A stretch of DNA of 64,000 nt from contig NC_035449.2 of assembly GCF_002127325.2 (NCBI RefSeq), forward strand, positions 140,741,807 through 140,805,806, given 5' to 3'. The stretch comes from Helianthus annuus (Eukaryota > Streptophyta > Magnoliopsida > Asterales > Asteraceae). The notes below the pieces were generated by a model, which saw only the letters and a list, made by a program, of their open reading frames with translations, ran no database searches and had not been told where the DNA came from. Shown here piece by piece: positions 42,279 to 52,948 of the stretch (position 1 is the stretch's first letter; every line of letters starts with the position of its first letter). A program made the translations under genes and the position numbers.

Positions 42279-43030
42279 CTAAGATATTCTCCCAAAATGA
42301 GTCTTGATTGTTTCTTCATTCTCATTCTTCAAATTTTTAAGAATAGATTTTTCATTTTTCAAAACTTTTATCTGTTCCTGAAATTTTGATTCATTCGCTT
42401 TCAGATTCTTGTTTTCAAGCTTAATCCAGAAATCCAAATCTTCTGAAGATTTCTGTTTACTTTCAATCTCTTTTACCAACTCTTTGATTTTCTTTTGAGC
42501 ACATTCACTTTCTTTCTCCAATTTTATAATTTTCTGAAGATGGGAATTAATCAATTTTTGCTTTTCAATATTGTTTTGACTAAAAACATTTCTCCCATCT
42601 TCAAGAATTTTCATTTGATTTTGAAATTCTTTTTCACTTCTTGATTTTTCAATTTCAAAATACTTTTCTTTTTCTTTCAACTTCTTGTTTTCAAATGTCA
42701 AACTGTTCAAATTACTTAACAGTTTGTCATTTTCAACCTTCAGTTTCTCACAATTTTCTTGTAAATCCAGAATCTGCTTTTCATCAATTTGCTTCTCATC
42801 TTCCAACTTCTTAACTTTCGATGTCAAACTTTCCGCATCCTTCAAGAGTTTGTCATTATCAGTCTTGAAGTTGTCACATTCGAAGCATACTGTTTTAGAA
42901 CATGAAGTTTTATTCTTCACAGATTTTTCAACCTTCGGCACATGTTCTTTCTCTATCTGATATGTACCTGCACCAAAGATTGTAACAAGATCAAGAGGAT
43001 TTCTATTATCATCAATATAACAGCCTTTTT
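42279..43030 (-). pseudogene. gag: COP4 gag extension: long coiled coil
   Basis: Starts in the frame GCYIDDNRNPLDLVTIFGAG, includes CSKTVCFECDNFKTDNDKLL, then about 190 residues of heptad-rich, Lys/Glu/Leu-rich helix (SLTSKVKKLEDEKQIDEKQI; NLNSLTFENKKLKEKEKYFE; LKNEKSILKNLKNENEE). It is joined to the capsid-like part upstream through an indel in a run of seven A on the element strand (T-run at 43023-43029). A stop at 42279 separates it from the basic region. Confidence 0.75.
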
Positions 43031-43527
43031 TTCATATCATATATCAATTTTCTTTTTGCTGTCAAACAAACATTGATTCTTTTGTTTATTTCTTTTAACA
43101 CATCTAAATTCAAACCTTCCAAATTCACTTTTATCTTATCCAACACCTCTCTTTTCTTTTCATAATTTTCATAATCATGATCTTTAAGTTTTCTAATGAA
43201 TTTATTCAGAGATAATTGTGAAAAATTATATTTTTCTCTCAAAATTTTCAAGCAATCATCCCATTCAGCTGACAATCCATTAGCAAACTTTGATGTCTTA
43301 TCAGCTTCTGTTGCTACTATTTGATTTTCCTTCAAATAATCAATCAACCGATCAAACCGTTTCTCCAAATCATCCAATTTTTCATCTTTCTTACTCAGAA
43401 AACATTTGAAACGTTCATACCAAATTTCTTTTGGTATTTTCTGATAAGAACTATCGAAATATCCTCGATACCAATCATTCAACCTTTTCAGATCATTGTT
43501 TTCCTGCTCATCAAACCTCATTGTCAT
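43012..43527 (-). pseudogene. gag: COP4 gag: capsid-like domain
   Basis: Copia-type gag core: WYERFKCFLSKKDEKLDDLE, KRFDRLIDYLKENQIVATEA, TSKFANGLSAEWDDCLKILR, FSQLSLNKFIRKLKDHDYEN. The FANGL-Pro/Ser-x-x-W motif is the counterpart of FFRSLPEKWDT in COP5. The N-terminal part seen in COP5 gag is missing, so the first Met (43527) may not be the original start. Ends at a frameshift beside an A-run. Confidence 0.78.
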
Positions 43528-44127
43528 TTTACCGATAATCCCGACAAATCTTTAGTGAACACAAAAGCGATACAACTCAGGTACACAAAAGCGAACCAAC
43601 TGGTGTTCAAATAAGCGAAGCTATCAGAAGACAAATGAGCGGACCAGACTTTTTGTTGTCTGTTGAAGCGGACCAGAAACTTTCAAATAAGCGAATCAGA
43701 CTTTCAAATGGTCACAAGAGCGGACCAGCAGAAACTATAAGCGGACCAGATTGAAGCTTGGACACAAAAGCGGACCAGCAAAAGCTTTTGAGCGAATCTA
43801 CTGAAAGTTGTACCCAAGAACGGACCAGACACAACTTTTCGAGCGAACCTGATTGAAACTGTCACTATGAGCGAACCAGATGTGTAACTAGGAGCGAATC
43901 TAAGACATGTCTAGAAAAGCGAACCACTTTCGGACATCCATTTGACCCATTTTTCCTTCGAGTTTTGACACCAAACTTTCAAGGGTTTGTCTCTGTATAG
44001 TTGCGCACAATTCCTGAGATTTTGAGCCGATTTCGACCGTTGAAAGTGTCTGAATCAGAAAAAGAAGGTGTAGAAATCAGAGTTTTCGAGCGAAAACGAG
44101 CTAAACGGTAAGAACTCTTCTTCCTGA
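43528..44127 (-). other. COP4 leader with AGCGGACCA array
   Basis: Non-coding leader between PBS and gag. From 43563 to 43926 about fifteen copies of an AAGCGGACCA / GAGCGAACC word occur every 15-35 bases. The same word fills the U3 of the COP4 LTR. The stretch next to the PBS lacks it. Confidence 0.75.
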
Positions 44128-44139
44128 GCTCTGATACCA
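44128..44139 (-). promoter_or_regulatory. COP4 primer-binding site
   Basis: TGGTATCAGAGC on the minus strand, two bases from the 5' LTR; initiator-Met tRNA type. Confidence 0.9.
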
Positions 44140-44141
44140 CA

Positions 44142-44591
44142 TGTTGGACCGTTTCGAGACCTGACGAGTCGTTCAGAAGAGTGCTTAGACAGAATCAGAG
44201 GCGGAATTCATTGATTCAGTCTTCGTAAAGCTTGATTTCACTACTTAACGTCTCCTTTATTGATAATCTGACAAATATACAAGATTCGTCTCCTTTATTC
44301 ACACACACAAACTGTTACAAGATCCGCTCCAAGTGACCCCCTATATATAGACACTATGGTTCGCTTATATGGACATGTCCATATAAGCGGACCACTCATC
44401 ATGTCACAAAAGCGAACCACCTATGTGACATATGAGCGAACCTATGTATACAGTGACTAATGAGCGGACCACTCTATATACCCTATAAGCGAACCTACCA
44501 AATACAAGATTTTTCGTTTTCCATTCACAACACAATCAGCCCTACCCTAAGACTCGAACGAAGATGTAGTCGACAGACAACTGCACCAACA
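44142..44591 (-). repeat. COP4 5' LTR
   Basis: 450 bp, matching 38588-39054. Near 44288 it carries a second copy of TCTCCTTTATT in place of 28 bases found in the 3' LTR. Confidence 0.94.
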
Positions 44592-44596
44592 AATAT
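44592..44596. repeat. COP4 target-site duplication, right
   Basis: AATAT, matching 38583-38587. Confidence 0.88.
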
Positions 44597-45351
44597 AAGC
44601 CTACTGATTAGCCTCGATTAACCTAATTTAACATAATGCACACACAAACGGGTTAGTAACTAATACAGCAGTTACGACATTTCACGAGATTAAACCCTTA
44701 CAACGATTAATACGGTGCAATACTGAATAATTCAACGGATTCACGACGAATAATAGAGCATAGTCCAAATTCGAACAGCACTCAAATATTCAAGTCGAAA
44801 TCACGATGAATAATCAAAGTATAAGCTCAATTTGAGCAGCACACAAAAAATCGTTGGATAGTTATAATCGATCGGACGTTGAATCGTAATAGCGATCGAG
44901 TTATTACCCTGATTGCGGCAGCACTTCGTGAATCGTGTATGTTTTGGAACTGATTTTGCTATAACTCGACGTTCACAGTGAATTTCTACGTCGTTTCAAC
45001 TTCCAGTTTCAAGTCCCAAGGTCGGCTATTTATAGTAATTTTTGGGACATGCTTACGGACCGTATGCCATTTCCCTTACGGTTGGTAAGGGAAGCAGTCT
45101 ATTTTATAGGGTAGTCAGGTTCGGGACTAGCTATGCTGAGTTGACAGTTTTTAATTTTTAAAATTTGACAACGAGATTTATAGATAATCGTCACTAGGGT
45201 TTTACCCCCCCTGAGTTTTAGGGGCCCTGATCCTGATTCCAATTGTTCTGGAAATTTTAGGGTTTATGCAGAATCACTTGGGTGTCTCAATTAGGGTTTC
45301 CTTAATAGAAAATTATTATCCTAAGTATTAATTTTAGTGAGAGTTGTTACA

Positions 45352-45390
45352 TCCTCCCCACCTTAAGAAAAATCTCGTCCTCGAGATTTA
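45352..45390 (-). promoter_or_regulatory. GYP-D polypurine region
   Basis: On the element strand CGAGGACGAGATTTTTCTTAAGGTGGGGAGGA leads directly to the 3' LTR. The same motif stands before the GYP-C LTR (57512-57545). Confidence 0.7.
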
Positions 45391-45423
45391 CTGGAATAGA
45401 TAAGGATATTTGCGCTTCATTTC

Positions 45424-48400
45424 TTATTCTAGCTCCCAAGTGTATTCCGGTCCTCTCTTTGAATTCCATTTGACTTTGACTAGCACTAGTCGCTTGTGTT
45501 TGAGAAATTTGACTTTCTTGTCTTCTATTTGCAGTGGTTTCTCTACGAATTTCAGCATTTCGTTTACCTCTACATCTTGAAGACGTACTACCAGGGATTC
45601 GTCTGATAAACATTTCTTGAGGTTGGATACATGAAATACATCATGTATTCCAGCGAGTTCTTCTGGTAGTTGTAGACGATAAGCAACTGGTCCTATTTGT
45701 TGGACTACTGGAAAAGGTCCTACGTATCTTGGACTCAGCTTTCCTTTCTTACCGAATCGTACTACTCCTTTCCAAGGAGAAACTTTCAATAGTACTTTGT
45801 CTCCGACTTGAAATTCTAATGGTTTGCGACGATTGTCTGCATAGTTCTTCTGACGATCTCGAGCCGTTTTCAGTCTTTCCTTGATCTGAGTTATCTTGTC
45901 AGTAGTTTCTTGTATGATTTCTGGACCTGATAATTGATTTTCTCCTATCTCTGCCAAACAAACTGGGGTTCTGCACTTGCGTCCATACAATGCTTCGAAT
46001 GGAGCAGTTTCTATACTTGAATGATAACTATTGTTATAGGGTAATTCAATTAAAGGTAGGTGGCTATCCCAATTTCCACCAAAATCTATTACACATGCTC
46101 GGAGCATGTCTTCCAAAGTTTGTATCGTCCTTTCACTTTGTCCGTCTGTTTGTGGATGATATGCAGTACTCAGATCTAGTCGAGTTCCCATTGCTGTCTG
46201 GAAACTAGTCCAGAAATGAGAAGTGAAACGACTATCCCTATCTGATACAATGGAGAGTGGAACTCCATGTAAGGATACTACTTCATCTACATACAACTTG
46301 GCCAACCTTTCCATGCTAAAGGTTTCTTTTATTGGTAGAAAATGAGCTGATTTGGTTAATCGATCCACAATTACCCAAATCGCATCATTACCTTTTCTGG
46401 TTCTAGGTAACTTAGTAACAAAATCCATTGTTATGAGTTCCCATTTCCATACAGGCATTTCTAGCTGTTGTAGTAATCCTGAAGGTTTTTGATGTTCAGC
46501 CTTAACTTGTGAACAAGTAAGACACTTAGATACGTATTCGGCTATATCCTTTTTCATTCCTATCCACCAGAAATTGTTTCTTAAATCTTGATACATCTTA
46601 TTGTTTCCTGGATGTACAGTATACCTAGATTTATGGGCTTCTTCTAAAATCTTATTTCTTAATTCTCCTTGCTTAGGTATCCAAATTCGTTTCTTGTGGA
46701 ATCTCCAAATTCCATCATTTCCTTGTTCCAGTTCCTTTATGTAACCTTTCATTCCTTCCGCATCATCTTTGACTGCCGTTTCTTGAACTTTCTTCAATTG
46801 TTCCATTAAATCTACTTGTAGATTTAATCTAAGAGCACGGACTCGCTTTTGCTTCTCATGATATTTACGACTTAAGGCGTCTGCAACTACATTTGCCTTT
46901 CCTTCGTGATATTGGATATCACAGTCGTAGTCGCTCAGGATTTCCATCCATCTCCTTTGCCTCATATTTAACTCTTTTTGCCCAAATATGTACCTTAAAC
47001 TTTTATGATCTGTATAAACAGTAAACTTACTTCCATACAGATAATGTCTCCAAATTTTAAGGGCAAAAATTATGGCTCCTAATTCTAAGTCATGAGTCGT
47101 ATAATTCTCTTCGTTCTTTTTCAATTGCCTAGAGGCATACGCAATTACCTTCTTACGTTGCATTAACACACATCCAAATCCTAACTTTGAGGCATCACAA
47201 TATACTTCGAAATCTTCTATTCCTTCGGGTAAGGCTAAAATTGGAGCATTTGTCAATCGGTGCTTTAAAATCTTAAAAGCTTCTTCTTGTCTAGATCCCC
47301 ATTCAAACTTAACGGTTTTACAGGTCAGCTTAGTCAAGGGTACAACTATCTTAGAAAAATCCTTAATAAATCTTCTGTAGTATCCAGCTAAGCCTAGAAA
47401 ACTTCTAATTTCCATAGCTGATTGTGGGACCTTCCATTTAGTGATTGCTTCTATTTTAGCAGGATCTACATGAATTCCTTCGTGATTTACCACATGACCT
47501 AAGAATTGCACTTCTTGCAGCCAAAATTCACACTTTGAGAATTTAGCATAAAGCTTTTCTTTTCTTAACAAAGTTAAGAGTACATGTAGGTGCTCACAAT
47601 GTTCCTTTTTGCTTTTGGAGTAAATAAGTATATCGTCGATGAAAACGATCACAAATTTATCCAAGTATGGTTTACAGATCCTATTCATCATGTCCATGAA
47701 TGTTGCGGGTGCATTCGTTAATCCAAAGGGCATGACTGTAAACTCATAATGACCATACCTAGTTCTGAAAGCAGTTTTAGGTATGTCTTCTTCTTGTACT
47801 TTCAATTGATGATATCCAGATCTTAAGTCTATTTTGGAAAAATATCTAGCGCCTTGAAGTTGATCAAAAAGATCATCAATCCTAGGTAATGGGTATCGAT
47901 TCTTAATTCTAACCTTATTTAATTCTCTATAATCGATACACATTCTCATCGATCCATCCTTCTTTTTCACAAACAACACTGGTGCTCCCCAAGGGGATGA
48001 ACTAGGTTGTATAAATTCTTTGCTTAGTAATTCGTCTAATTGCTTTTCCAATTCTAGCATTTCGGTGGGTGCTAATCGATAAGGTACTTTAGCTATTGGT
48101 GTAGTACCCGGAATTAGATGAATTCTAAACTCTACTTCCCTATCGGGTGGTAACCCAGGTAATTCTTCTGGAAAGACGTCTGGGTATTCCGAAACTATAG
48201 GGATGTCCTGAAGTTCCTTACTTTTAGCGTTAATGATTACAGAAATCATATACACCATTTCTTGTTTTCTCGAATAACTAGCCAATTTCATCACTGGGAT
48301 GAATTTCAGTGGCTTTCGAGGTCTATCTCCTGTAATCAAAATCACCTCTCCTGTGGGGGTACGAATTTCTATGGAATTCGTATCACATAGGATTCGAGCT

Positions 48401-49476
48401 TGGTTGGCTACTAACCAATCCATTCCTAATACCACATCGAATCCGGCTAATTTCATAGGTAACAGATTTGCAGATAACTTATGGCTTAATAGTTCTATTT
48501 TTCCTTCTTGCAAAACTTTATCTATGTTAACAGAATTCCCTTCTGCAGTTTCGACTGTAAAGATCTGCCTAAGGGTGGTTAATGGTAAATTAAGAGCTTG
48601 GCAGAATGAAGTATTGATAAAACTTTGGTTTGCACCAGAGTCAAATAATACTTTTGCATAAACGTCATGAACTAAAAACGTACCAGCTATGACATCAGGA
48701 ATTAGTTCGGCTTCCTGAGTGGTCAATTGAAATGCTCGGGCATTCTTCTTTGTTATTCCATCAGCTGGTTTACCATTATTGTCTGTGGTTTTAATCAATT
48801 TAGGACATTCTGTTTTGTAATGTCCTGTTTCTCTGCAGTTATAGCAGATTATGGTTTTCTTTTTGCAATTTTTTTCACGATGTCCTGTCATTTTGCAGAA
48901 GTTGCAGATTATATTACATCTTCCAAAATGATTCTTTCTGCAATTTTTGCAAAAAGGCGGATTTGCAGATTGTCTCATTCCTCTCTTCTTGAATTTATTA
49001 TTACTACCCACACGAAATGCTTGGGTAATCTTTTGAGCCAATTCCTTCTTTCGATCTTCTTCTCTTGTGCATACTAGTTCATCAGTTAGGGTATTAGCTA
49101 ATTCCACAGCATCGTCAATAGTACGAGGTCTCGCAGCTTTGACGATGTTACGGATTTCACTAATTAATCCCCAAATATAGCGAGAAATGAGTACCGGTTC
49201 TGGTGAAGCCAAGGTAGGTACCACTTTCGCATATTCGAAGAATGTTGAAATATATCCCCGACAATCTACGCCTATCATACGATGACTTAGGAATTTGTTG
49301 GCCATTTGTTCCTTTTCGTATTCGGGACAGAATTTTCTTTCTACAAGACTCTTAAATTCTTCCCAGTTCATTGCATAGGCCACCCTTCTTCCTTTTGCTT
49401 GCAATACAGTGTTCCACCACTCTAACCCCTTCTTTGAACAAATTCGACGCATACATAACTTGATCTTCTTCGGCAC
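45424..49476 (-). CDS. gag-pol: GYP-D gag-pol polyprotein (from late gag to chromodomain-like end)
   Basis: 1350 codons without a stop. In order: late gag; three Cys/His knuckles near residues 174-225 ([40 protein letters not shown]); protease FDSGANQSF near 277; RT with [14 protein letters not shown] near 612; RNase H from [10 protein letters not shown] near 760 to VADALSRK; integrase HHCC near 950-990; catalytic Asp in MDFVTKLP near 1017, Asp in VSDRDSRF near 1080, Glu in QSERT near 1117; GPF/Y module [10 protein letters not shown]; chromodomain-like [18 protein letters not shown]. All catalytic residues are present. The stop TAA replaces a Ser codon compared with GYP-C (ESEMKRKYPYLF), trimming about ten residues. 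The first Met is not the true start: gag begins at 49885 in another frame. Confidence 0.93.
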   Translation of the reverse strand: MPKKIKLCMRRICSKKGLEWWNTVLQAKGRRVAYAMNWEEFKSLVERKFCPEYEKEQMANKFLSHRMIGVDCRGYISTFFEYAKVVPTLASPEPVLISRYIWGLISEIRNIVKAARPRTIDDAVELANTLTDELVCTREEDRKKELAQKITQAFRVGSNNKFKKRGMRQSANPPFCKNCRKNHFGRCNIICNFCKMTGHREKNCKKKTIICYNCRETGHYKTECPKLIKTTDNNGKPADGITKKNARAFQLTTQEAELIPDVIAGTFLVHDVYAKVLFDSGANQSFINTSFCQALNLPLTTLRQIFTVETAEGNSVNIDKVLQEGKIELLSHKLSANLLPMKLAGFDVVLGMDWLVANQARILCDTNSIEIRTPTGEVILITGDRPRKPLKFIPVMKLASYSRKQEMVYMISVIINAKSKELQDIPIVSEYPDVFPEELPGLPPDREVEFRIHLIPGTTPIAKVPYRLAPTEMLELEKQLDELLSKEFIQPSSSPWGAPVLFVKKKDGSMRMCIDYRELNKVRIKNRYPLPRIDDLFDQLQGARYFSKIDLRSGYHQLKVQEEDIPKTAFRTRYGHYEFTVMPFGLTNAPATFMDMMNRICKPYLDKFVIVFIDDILIYSKSKKEHCEHLHVLLTLLRKEKLYAKFSKCEFWLQEVQFLGHVVNHEGIHVDPAKIEAITKWKVPQSAMEIRSFLGLAGYYRRFIKDFSKIVVPLTKLTCKTVKFEWGSRQEEAFKILKHRLTNAPILALPEGIEDFEVYCDASKLGFGCVLMQRKKVIAYASRQLKKNEENYTTHDLELGAIIFALKIWRHYLYGSKFTVYTDHKSLRYIFGQKELNMRQRRWMEILSDYDCDIQYHEGKANVVADALSRKYHEKQKRVRALRLNLQVDLMEQLKKVQETAVKDDAEGMKGYIKELEQGNDGIWRFHKKRIWIPKQGELRNKILEEAHKSRYTVHPGNNKMYQDLRNNFWWIGMKKDIAEYVSKCLTCSQVKAEHQKPSGLLQQLEMPVWKWELITMDFVTKLPRTRKGNDAIWVIVDRLTKSAHFLPIKETFSMERLAKLYVDEVVSLHGVPLSIVSDRDSRFTSHFWTSFQTAMGTRLDLSTAYHPQTDGQSERTIQTLEDMLRACVIDFGGNWDSHLPLIELPYNNSYHSSIETAPFEALYGRKCRTPVCLAEIGENQLSGPEIIQETTDKITQIKERLKTARDRQKNYADNRRKPLEFQVGDKVLLKVSPWKGVVRFGKKGKLSPRYVGPFPVVQQIGPVAYRLQLPEELAGIHDVFHVSNLKKCLSDESLVVRLQDVEVNEMLKFVEKPLQIEDKKVKFLKHKRLVLVKVKWNSKRGPEYTWELE

Positions 49477-49885
49477 ATTTACTTATTGCAATTACTGCTT
49501 CGGTTTTCTCTAACCAACGCAATACTGCAGTTGCTCCTTCGTTACCTGCAAATTCAGCAGGTTTGCAAGCAAGAAATTCCTTGTAAGTGCAACCAGGCGT
49601 TGCAGCTTTCATTTTCTTAGGAGGTGGAGCCTGTCGTGGATTATTATTGTCATGATTACAGCCTCCATTTACACTATGACTAAAATTGTCTTCCTGAGTA
49701 CGTTTACTAGGAATGATTTGTTGCGATTCAACAAGTTTCTGAGCAGCAGCCATGATTGCAGGAATAGCCTTAGCTATCCCTTGAGTCATGATATTTTCAA
49801 TATCTTGTCTAGTCATGTATTGGTTTTCCTGATTTTGCTCAGATTGATTCTCTTCATTAACTGGTTCATTATCAGCGTTTTCCAT
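49430..49885 (-). pseudogene. gag: GYP-D gag N-terminus, separated by a frameshift
   Basis: ATG 49885 opens MENADNEPVNEENQSEQNQE, an acidic N-terminus, then TRQDIENIMTQGIAKAIPAI, KRTQEDNFSHSVN and YKEFLACKPAEFAGNEGATA with [15 protein letters not shown]. The frame leaves gag near 49430-49450 ([14 protein letters not shown]), where the other frame reads [12 protein letters not shown]. The GLEWWN block is what GYP-B has as AALT-stop-W, so a single-base indel in AAAGAAGGGG broke an otherwise continuous gag-pol. Confidence 0.9.
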
Positions 49886-50160
49886 CTGATAATTAGTGTT
49901 GATACGAATTATTAGTATCTAATAATTGGTAACAGAATAATTATATCTACGCACATAAAATCTTACAAACACACATATATATATGGTCAAAATTGTCGAT
50001 TTTCTCGACTTCTATTTTGTTTGATAGACTATATAGGCGTCAATACACACTATCTATCTTACAAGGTTTTTTTTCCCATTTTACAGAGTTAGATCTTACT
50101 ATTACTATTATTATACAGACATACTTTCCAACCCCACTATTCTTTTGATCAACTGGCAGT

Positions 50161-50388
50161 TTAGTAGCGACGCTCCCTCTCATCGTACTTCCAGGAGATT
50201 TGTTCCCCCATTTCCCGGATCCTATTCCCTGTACCTATCAGCTCTTCACCGAACTGACGAAGTTCGGCTAAGTTTTCGTTGCTCATTGGAGGATTGGGGA
50301 TAGGTTCTGGATCAAACTGTGGGGGGAAGGTATAAGGACTATTGATCATGTTTTGGAATTGCCAGTCATTTGTCCACCATTCTTCCAT
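50161..50388 (-). CDS. GYP-D leader ORF 3 (unknown)
   Basis: 75 codons, MEEWWTNDWQFQNMINSPYT to ISWKYDERERRY. Pro-rich start and charged helical end. It lies between leader ORF 2 and gag in the sense direction and could be the continuation of ORF 2 after a stop and frame change (both are in the same gap-free stretch). No family recognised. Confidence 0.4.
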   Translation of the reverse strand: MEEWWTNDWQFQNMINSPYTFPPQFDPEPIPNPPMSNENLAELRQFGEELIGTGNRIREMGEQISWKYDERERRY

Positions 50389-50451
50389 TTGGCCTAGAGG
50401 TCGGGTGTGGATGAGTGGGTCTGGAATAGCTGGTTCTAGGTTTATTGGAAA

Positions 50452-50919
50452 TTAGGCTGTCGCAGGGTAAGAGTAAAGATTATTGTTGATAGGTTCTATG
50501 ACATCACAATTTGCCAGTAGACGGTCTATTTCATCTTGAAATGTGATCTCTTCAGATTGTCTAGAGCTTTCTCCGATCTCTATTCCCTTTTGCTTAATAT
50601 CTTCCCTTAGTTCTATTTCTGCTTGTTTGGAACTCTCTCCGGTTTCTATTTCTTTTCCTTTGCTCACAGGATTTTCTATTTTAGGAAGTCTCCTAGTGGC
50701 TGGCTTCCTCCTGCGCACTTTCCTCCATCCTACATATCTTCTTCTCTTTTTAGGTTTTGCTTTTTCCAGCGGTGGAGCTTGGAATTCCAAAGGTTCCTCT
50801 ATGTCAGCTATATAACCAGTAAAGTCGTGGGAGACTTCAATTGGTACTGGGTAGAGGTTGAGATTCTGAAATGCTTCCGATATCTCATTCATGCTGTGCA
50901 GCATATATGCAAAATGCAC
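50452..50919 (-). CDS. GYP-D leader ORF 2 (unknown, basic)
   Basis: 155 codons. MHFAYMLHSMNEISEAFQNL, then PLEFQAPPLEKAKPKKRRRY and GWRKVRRRKPATRRLPKIEN, a strongly basic cluster that would serve as a nuclear localisation or nucleic-acid-binding segment (inference). After it come two similar phrases, KEIETGESSKQAEIELRED and GIEIGESSRQSEEITFQDE, i.e. an internal repeat. No known domain is recognised. Confidence 0.5.
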   Translation of the reverse strand: MHFAYMLHSMNEISEAFQNLNLYPVPIEVSHDFTGYIADIEEPLEFQAPPLEKAKPKKRRRYVGWRKVRRRKPATRRLPKIENPVSKGKEIETGESSKQAEIELREDIKQKGIEIGESSRQSEEITFQDEIDRLLANCDVIEPINNNLYSYPATA

Positions 50920-51032
50920 AAAAATGCTAAGTTAAAACTTTGGAACAAAGTTTAACAAATATACATTGAAGTTTTATTGCACACCAATTTGTACAAAGGA
51001 TAATCAGGAAAGAGAACACACTAGGATTTGAT

Positions 51033-51413
51033 TTATTTATTTATGGAGTAGTAATTTTCTACTAGATCAGGCTTATTGATAGTGTAGAGGTTTGCATTTT
51101 CCGCTACGGTAGCTAGCATATACAGATTTGCCCATTTTTCATCTAATTGGTCTTCCCAAGGTGGATTATTGCCTAATTCCTGAATTTCTGCATTAAACCT
51201 CACTTTCTTGACTTGGGGTTTCTGGCTTTTCCTAATGATTGAATTTCTTTTCTCTGGGGTGAGAGGATTCTCATATTGTGCTTTTCGAACAAAAATCCCT
51301 TCTTTCAGATCTACTGGGTATTTGGAGGAAGAGGTTCCTTTTTCTGTGGGTGCAGTATCTAACTTGTGGTAGATATTAGAAAGCTTTTGTTTACCCATAC
51401 TGTAACTCAACAA
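51033..51413 (-). CDS. GYP-D leader ORF 1 (unknown)
   Basis: 126 codons; the second Met (MGKQKLSNIYHKLDTAPTEK, at 51398) is the likelier start, 101 bases past the PBS. Contains YPVDLKEGIFVRKAQYENPL, RNSIIRKSQKPQVKKVRFNA and an acidic-aromatic end (WANLYMLATVAENANLYTIN). The family is unknown to me. The open length and sense orientation suggest a real extra product; its partner in GYP-B is not seen. Confidence 0.5.
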   Translation of the reverse strand: MLSYSMGKQKLSNIYHKLDTAPTEKGTSSSKYPVDLKEGIFVRKAQYENPLTPEKRNSIIRKSQKPQVKKVRFNAEIQELGNNPPWEDQLDEKWANLYMLATVAENANLYTINKPDLVENYYSINK

Positions 51414-51498
51414 TTAATCAATTAATAAAACATATACTCACAGAATGACAATTAGAATTAATTAATAGGCTAAAATCAATAGTAAGCTTAAATCAGTG

Positions 51499-51510
51499 GC
51501 TCTGATACCA
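51499..51510 (-). promoter_or_regulatory. GYP-D primer-binding site
   Basis: TGGTATCAGAGC on the minus strand, eight bases from the 5' LTR; initiator-Met tRNA type. Confidence 0.88.
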
Positions 51511-51518
51511 CCTTTTCC

Positions 51519-52943
51519 TGTCACGGCCCTTGGCCCCGGTTTGACCAGGTTTAAGAGCCGCGAGACAGGAATCCCGTGGTATCTATTTAAATGACAGCGG
51601 AAGCTTTCTTAAACAGGATCTTTTTAATATTAAAAATGCCCGTTTAATATATTATATAAAGTTTTAGGGATAAAATCCCATAATTTACAATAAGATGATT
51701 TCACAGGGAAATCTTTATTTCTCAAAACATGTTTCTTTATTTATTCACATTGAGCCACTTTTCTGAGCTTGTAGTGCTTCACGGCACTTTTCTTGGATCA
51801 CAACAGATCACCTGAAACATGTTTGAAAAAGGTTTTGTCAGCGGGGAAATACTGAGTGAATCATTCAGTTTACTAAAACGACTCGTTTGTTATAATTTAC
51901 AGTATTAAGAGAGATAACAATGTTTCTGATATCAAACCAACTACCCACAGTATTTGTCACTTGACTCATTTCGGTGACTGTGGTCATATCACCATTGGCT
52001 ACCCCAATGAATGACGAATATCACTAAACTTTAGGTTCGCCCACCTAAAAGTGATAACAACAGTAGTTATGTGCACAATACCCCACATACCGGCTGTAAT
52101 TTGGTGATTACATAAACTTAATCACTGTAATTATAATTCTGAAAATAATTTGGAGTATTGTAAAACATTTGATAAAAAGAGAATAACTCACATTGCAGAT
52201 TTAACGAGCATAATATAAGCCTACTGATTAGCCTCGATTAACCTAATTTAACATAATGCACACACAAACGGGTTAGTAACTAATACAGCAGTTACGACAA
52301 TTCACGAGATTAAACCCTCACAACGATTAATACAGTGCAATACTGAATAATTCAACGGATTCACGACGAATAACAGAGCATAGTCTGAATTCGAACAGCA
52401 CTCAAATATTCAAGTCGAAATCACGACGAATAATCAAAGTATAAGCTCAATTTGAGCAGCACACAAACAATCGTTGGATAGTTATAATCGATCGGACGTT
52501 GAATCGTAATAGCGATCGAGTTATTACCCTGATTGCGGCAGCACTTCGTGAATCGTGTGTGTTTTGGAACTGATTTTGCTATAACTCGATGTTCACAGTG
52601 AATTTCTACGTCGTTTCAACTTCCAGTTTCAAGTCCCAAGGTCGGCTATTTATAGTAATTTTTGGGACATGCTTACGGACCGTATGCTATTTCCCTTACG
52701 GTCCGTAAGGGAAGCAGTCTATTTTATAGGGTAGCCAGGTTCGGGACTAGCTATGCTGAGTTGATAGTTTTTAATTTTTAAAATTTGACAACGAGATTTA
52801 TAGATAATCGTCACTAGGGTTTTACCCCCCGGGTTTTAGGGGCCCTGATCCTGATTCCAATTGTTCTGGAAATTTTAGGGTTTATGCAGAATCACTTGGG
52901 TGTCTCAATTAGGGTTTACTTAATTTTAGTGAGAATTGTTACA
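51519..52943 (-). repeat. GYP-D 5' LTR
   Basis: 1425 bp, TGTCACGGCCCTTGGCCCCG to GAGAATTGTTACA. Contains the uninterrupted form of the COP4 insertion site. TATA box at 52647-52654, with the palindrome CCCTTACGGTCCGTAAGGG at about 52693-52711 and TTACGGACCGTA at 52673 just upstream in element orientation. Confidence 0.94.
52647..52654 (-). promoter_or_regulatory. GYP-D LTR TATA box
   Basis: TATAAATA on the minus strand, about 20-60 bases downstream (element orientation) of the TTACGG/CCGTAA palindromes. Confidence 0.6.
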
Positions 52944-52948
52944 GTATT
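52944..52948. repeat. GYP-D target-site duplication, right
   Basis: GTATT, matching 37948-37952; COP3 gag coding sequence resumes here. Confidence 0.88.

Larger units (their letters stand above)
38588..44591 (-). mobile_element. COP4: gag-only copia-type LTR element, minus strand
   Basis: 6004 bp with LTRs 38588-39054 and 44142-44591, TSD AATAT, iMet PBS, PPT, and one decayed gag-type gene. No protease, integrase, RT or RNase H motif anywhere inside. Its LTR and leader motif (AAGCGGACCA) differ from COP3, but its 3' non-coding region and paired hairpins are shared with COP3. It is the innermost element of the nest. Confidence 0.93.
37953..45351 (-). repeat. GYP-D 3' LTR, interrupted by COP4
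   Basis: Own sequence is 37953-38587 plus 44597-45351. It starts TGTCACGACCCTTGG and ends GAGAGTTGTTACA. Compared with the 5' LTR it lacks about 15 bases near 37997 and about 50 near 38147, while the 5' LTR lacks about 25 bases near its other end. Contains a TATA box on the minus strand near 45030 and palindromic words TTACGGACCGTA and CCCTTACGG near 45052-45090. Confidence 0.92.
37953..52943 (-). mobile_element. GYP-D: Ty3/gypsy chromovirus-like element, nearly intact, minus strand
   Basis: LTRs 37953-45351 (split by COP4; 1390 bp of its own) and 51519-52943 (1425 bp), TSD GTATT, iMet PBS, three leader ORFs, gag, and a 1350-codon gag-pol frame. Inserted in codons of COP3 gag. Same broad group as GYP-B and GYP-C (iMet PBS, GPF/Y module, chromodomain-like end); the LTR sequence is closest to GYP-C. 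Confidence 0.95.

Noticed and set aside
43005..43035. Programmed -1 frameshift at the A7 run in COP4 gag
   Set aside because: It lies inside gag, not at a gag-pol border, and no second long frame overlaps for regulation; an indel is simpler.
48299..49077. Plus-strand ORFs opposite GYP-D gag-pol
   Set aside because: Antisense shadows of a strongly supported minus-strand coding region; no recognisable domain.
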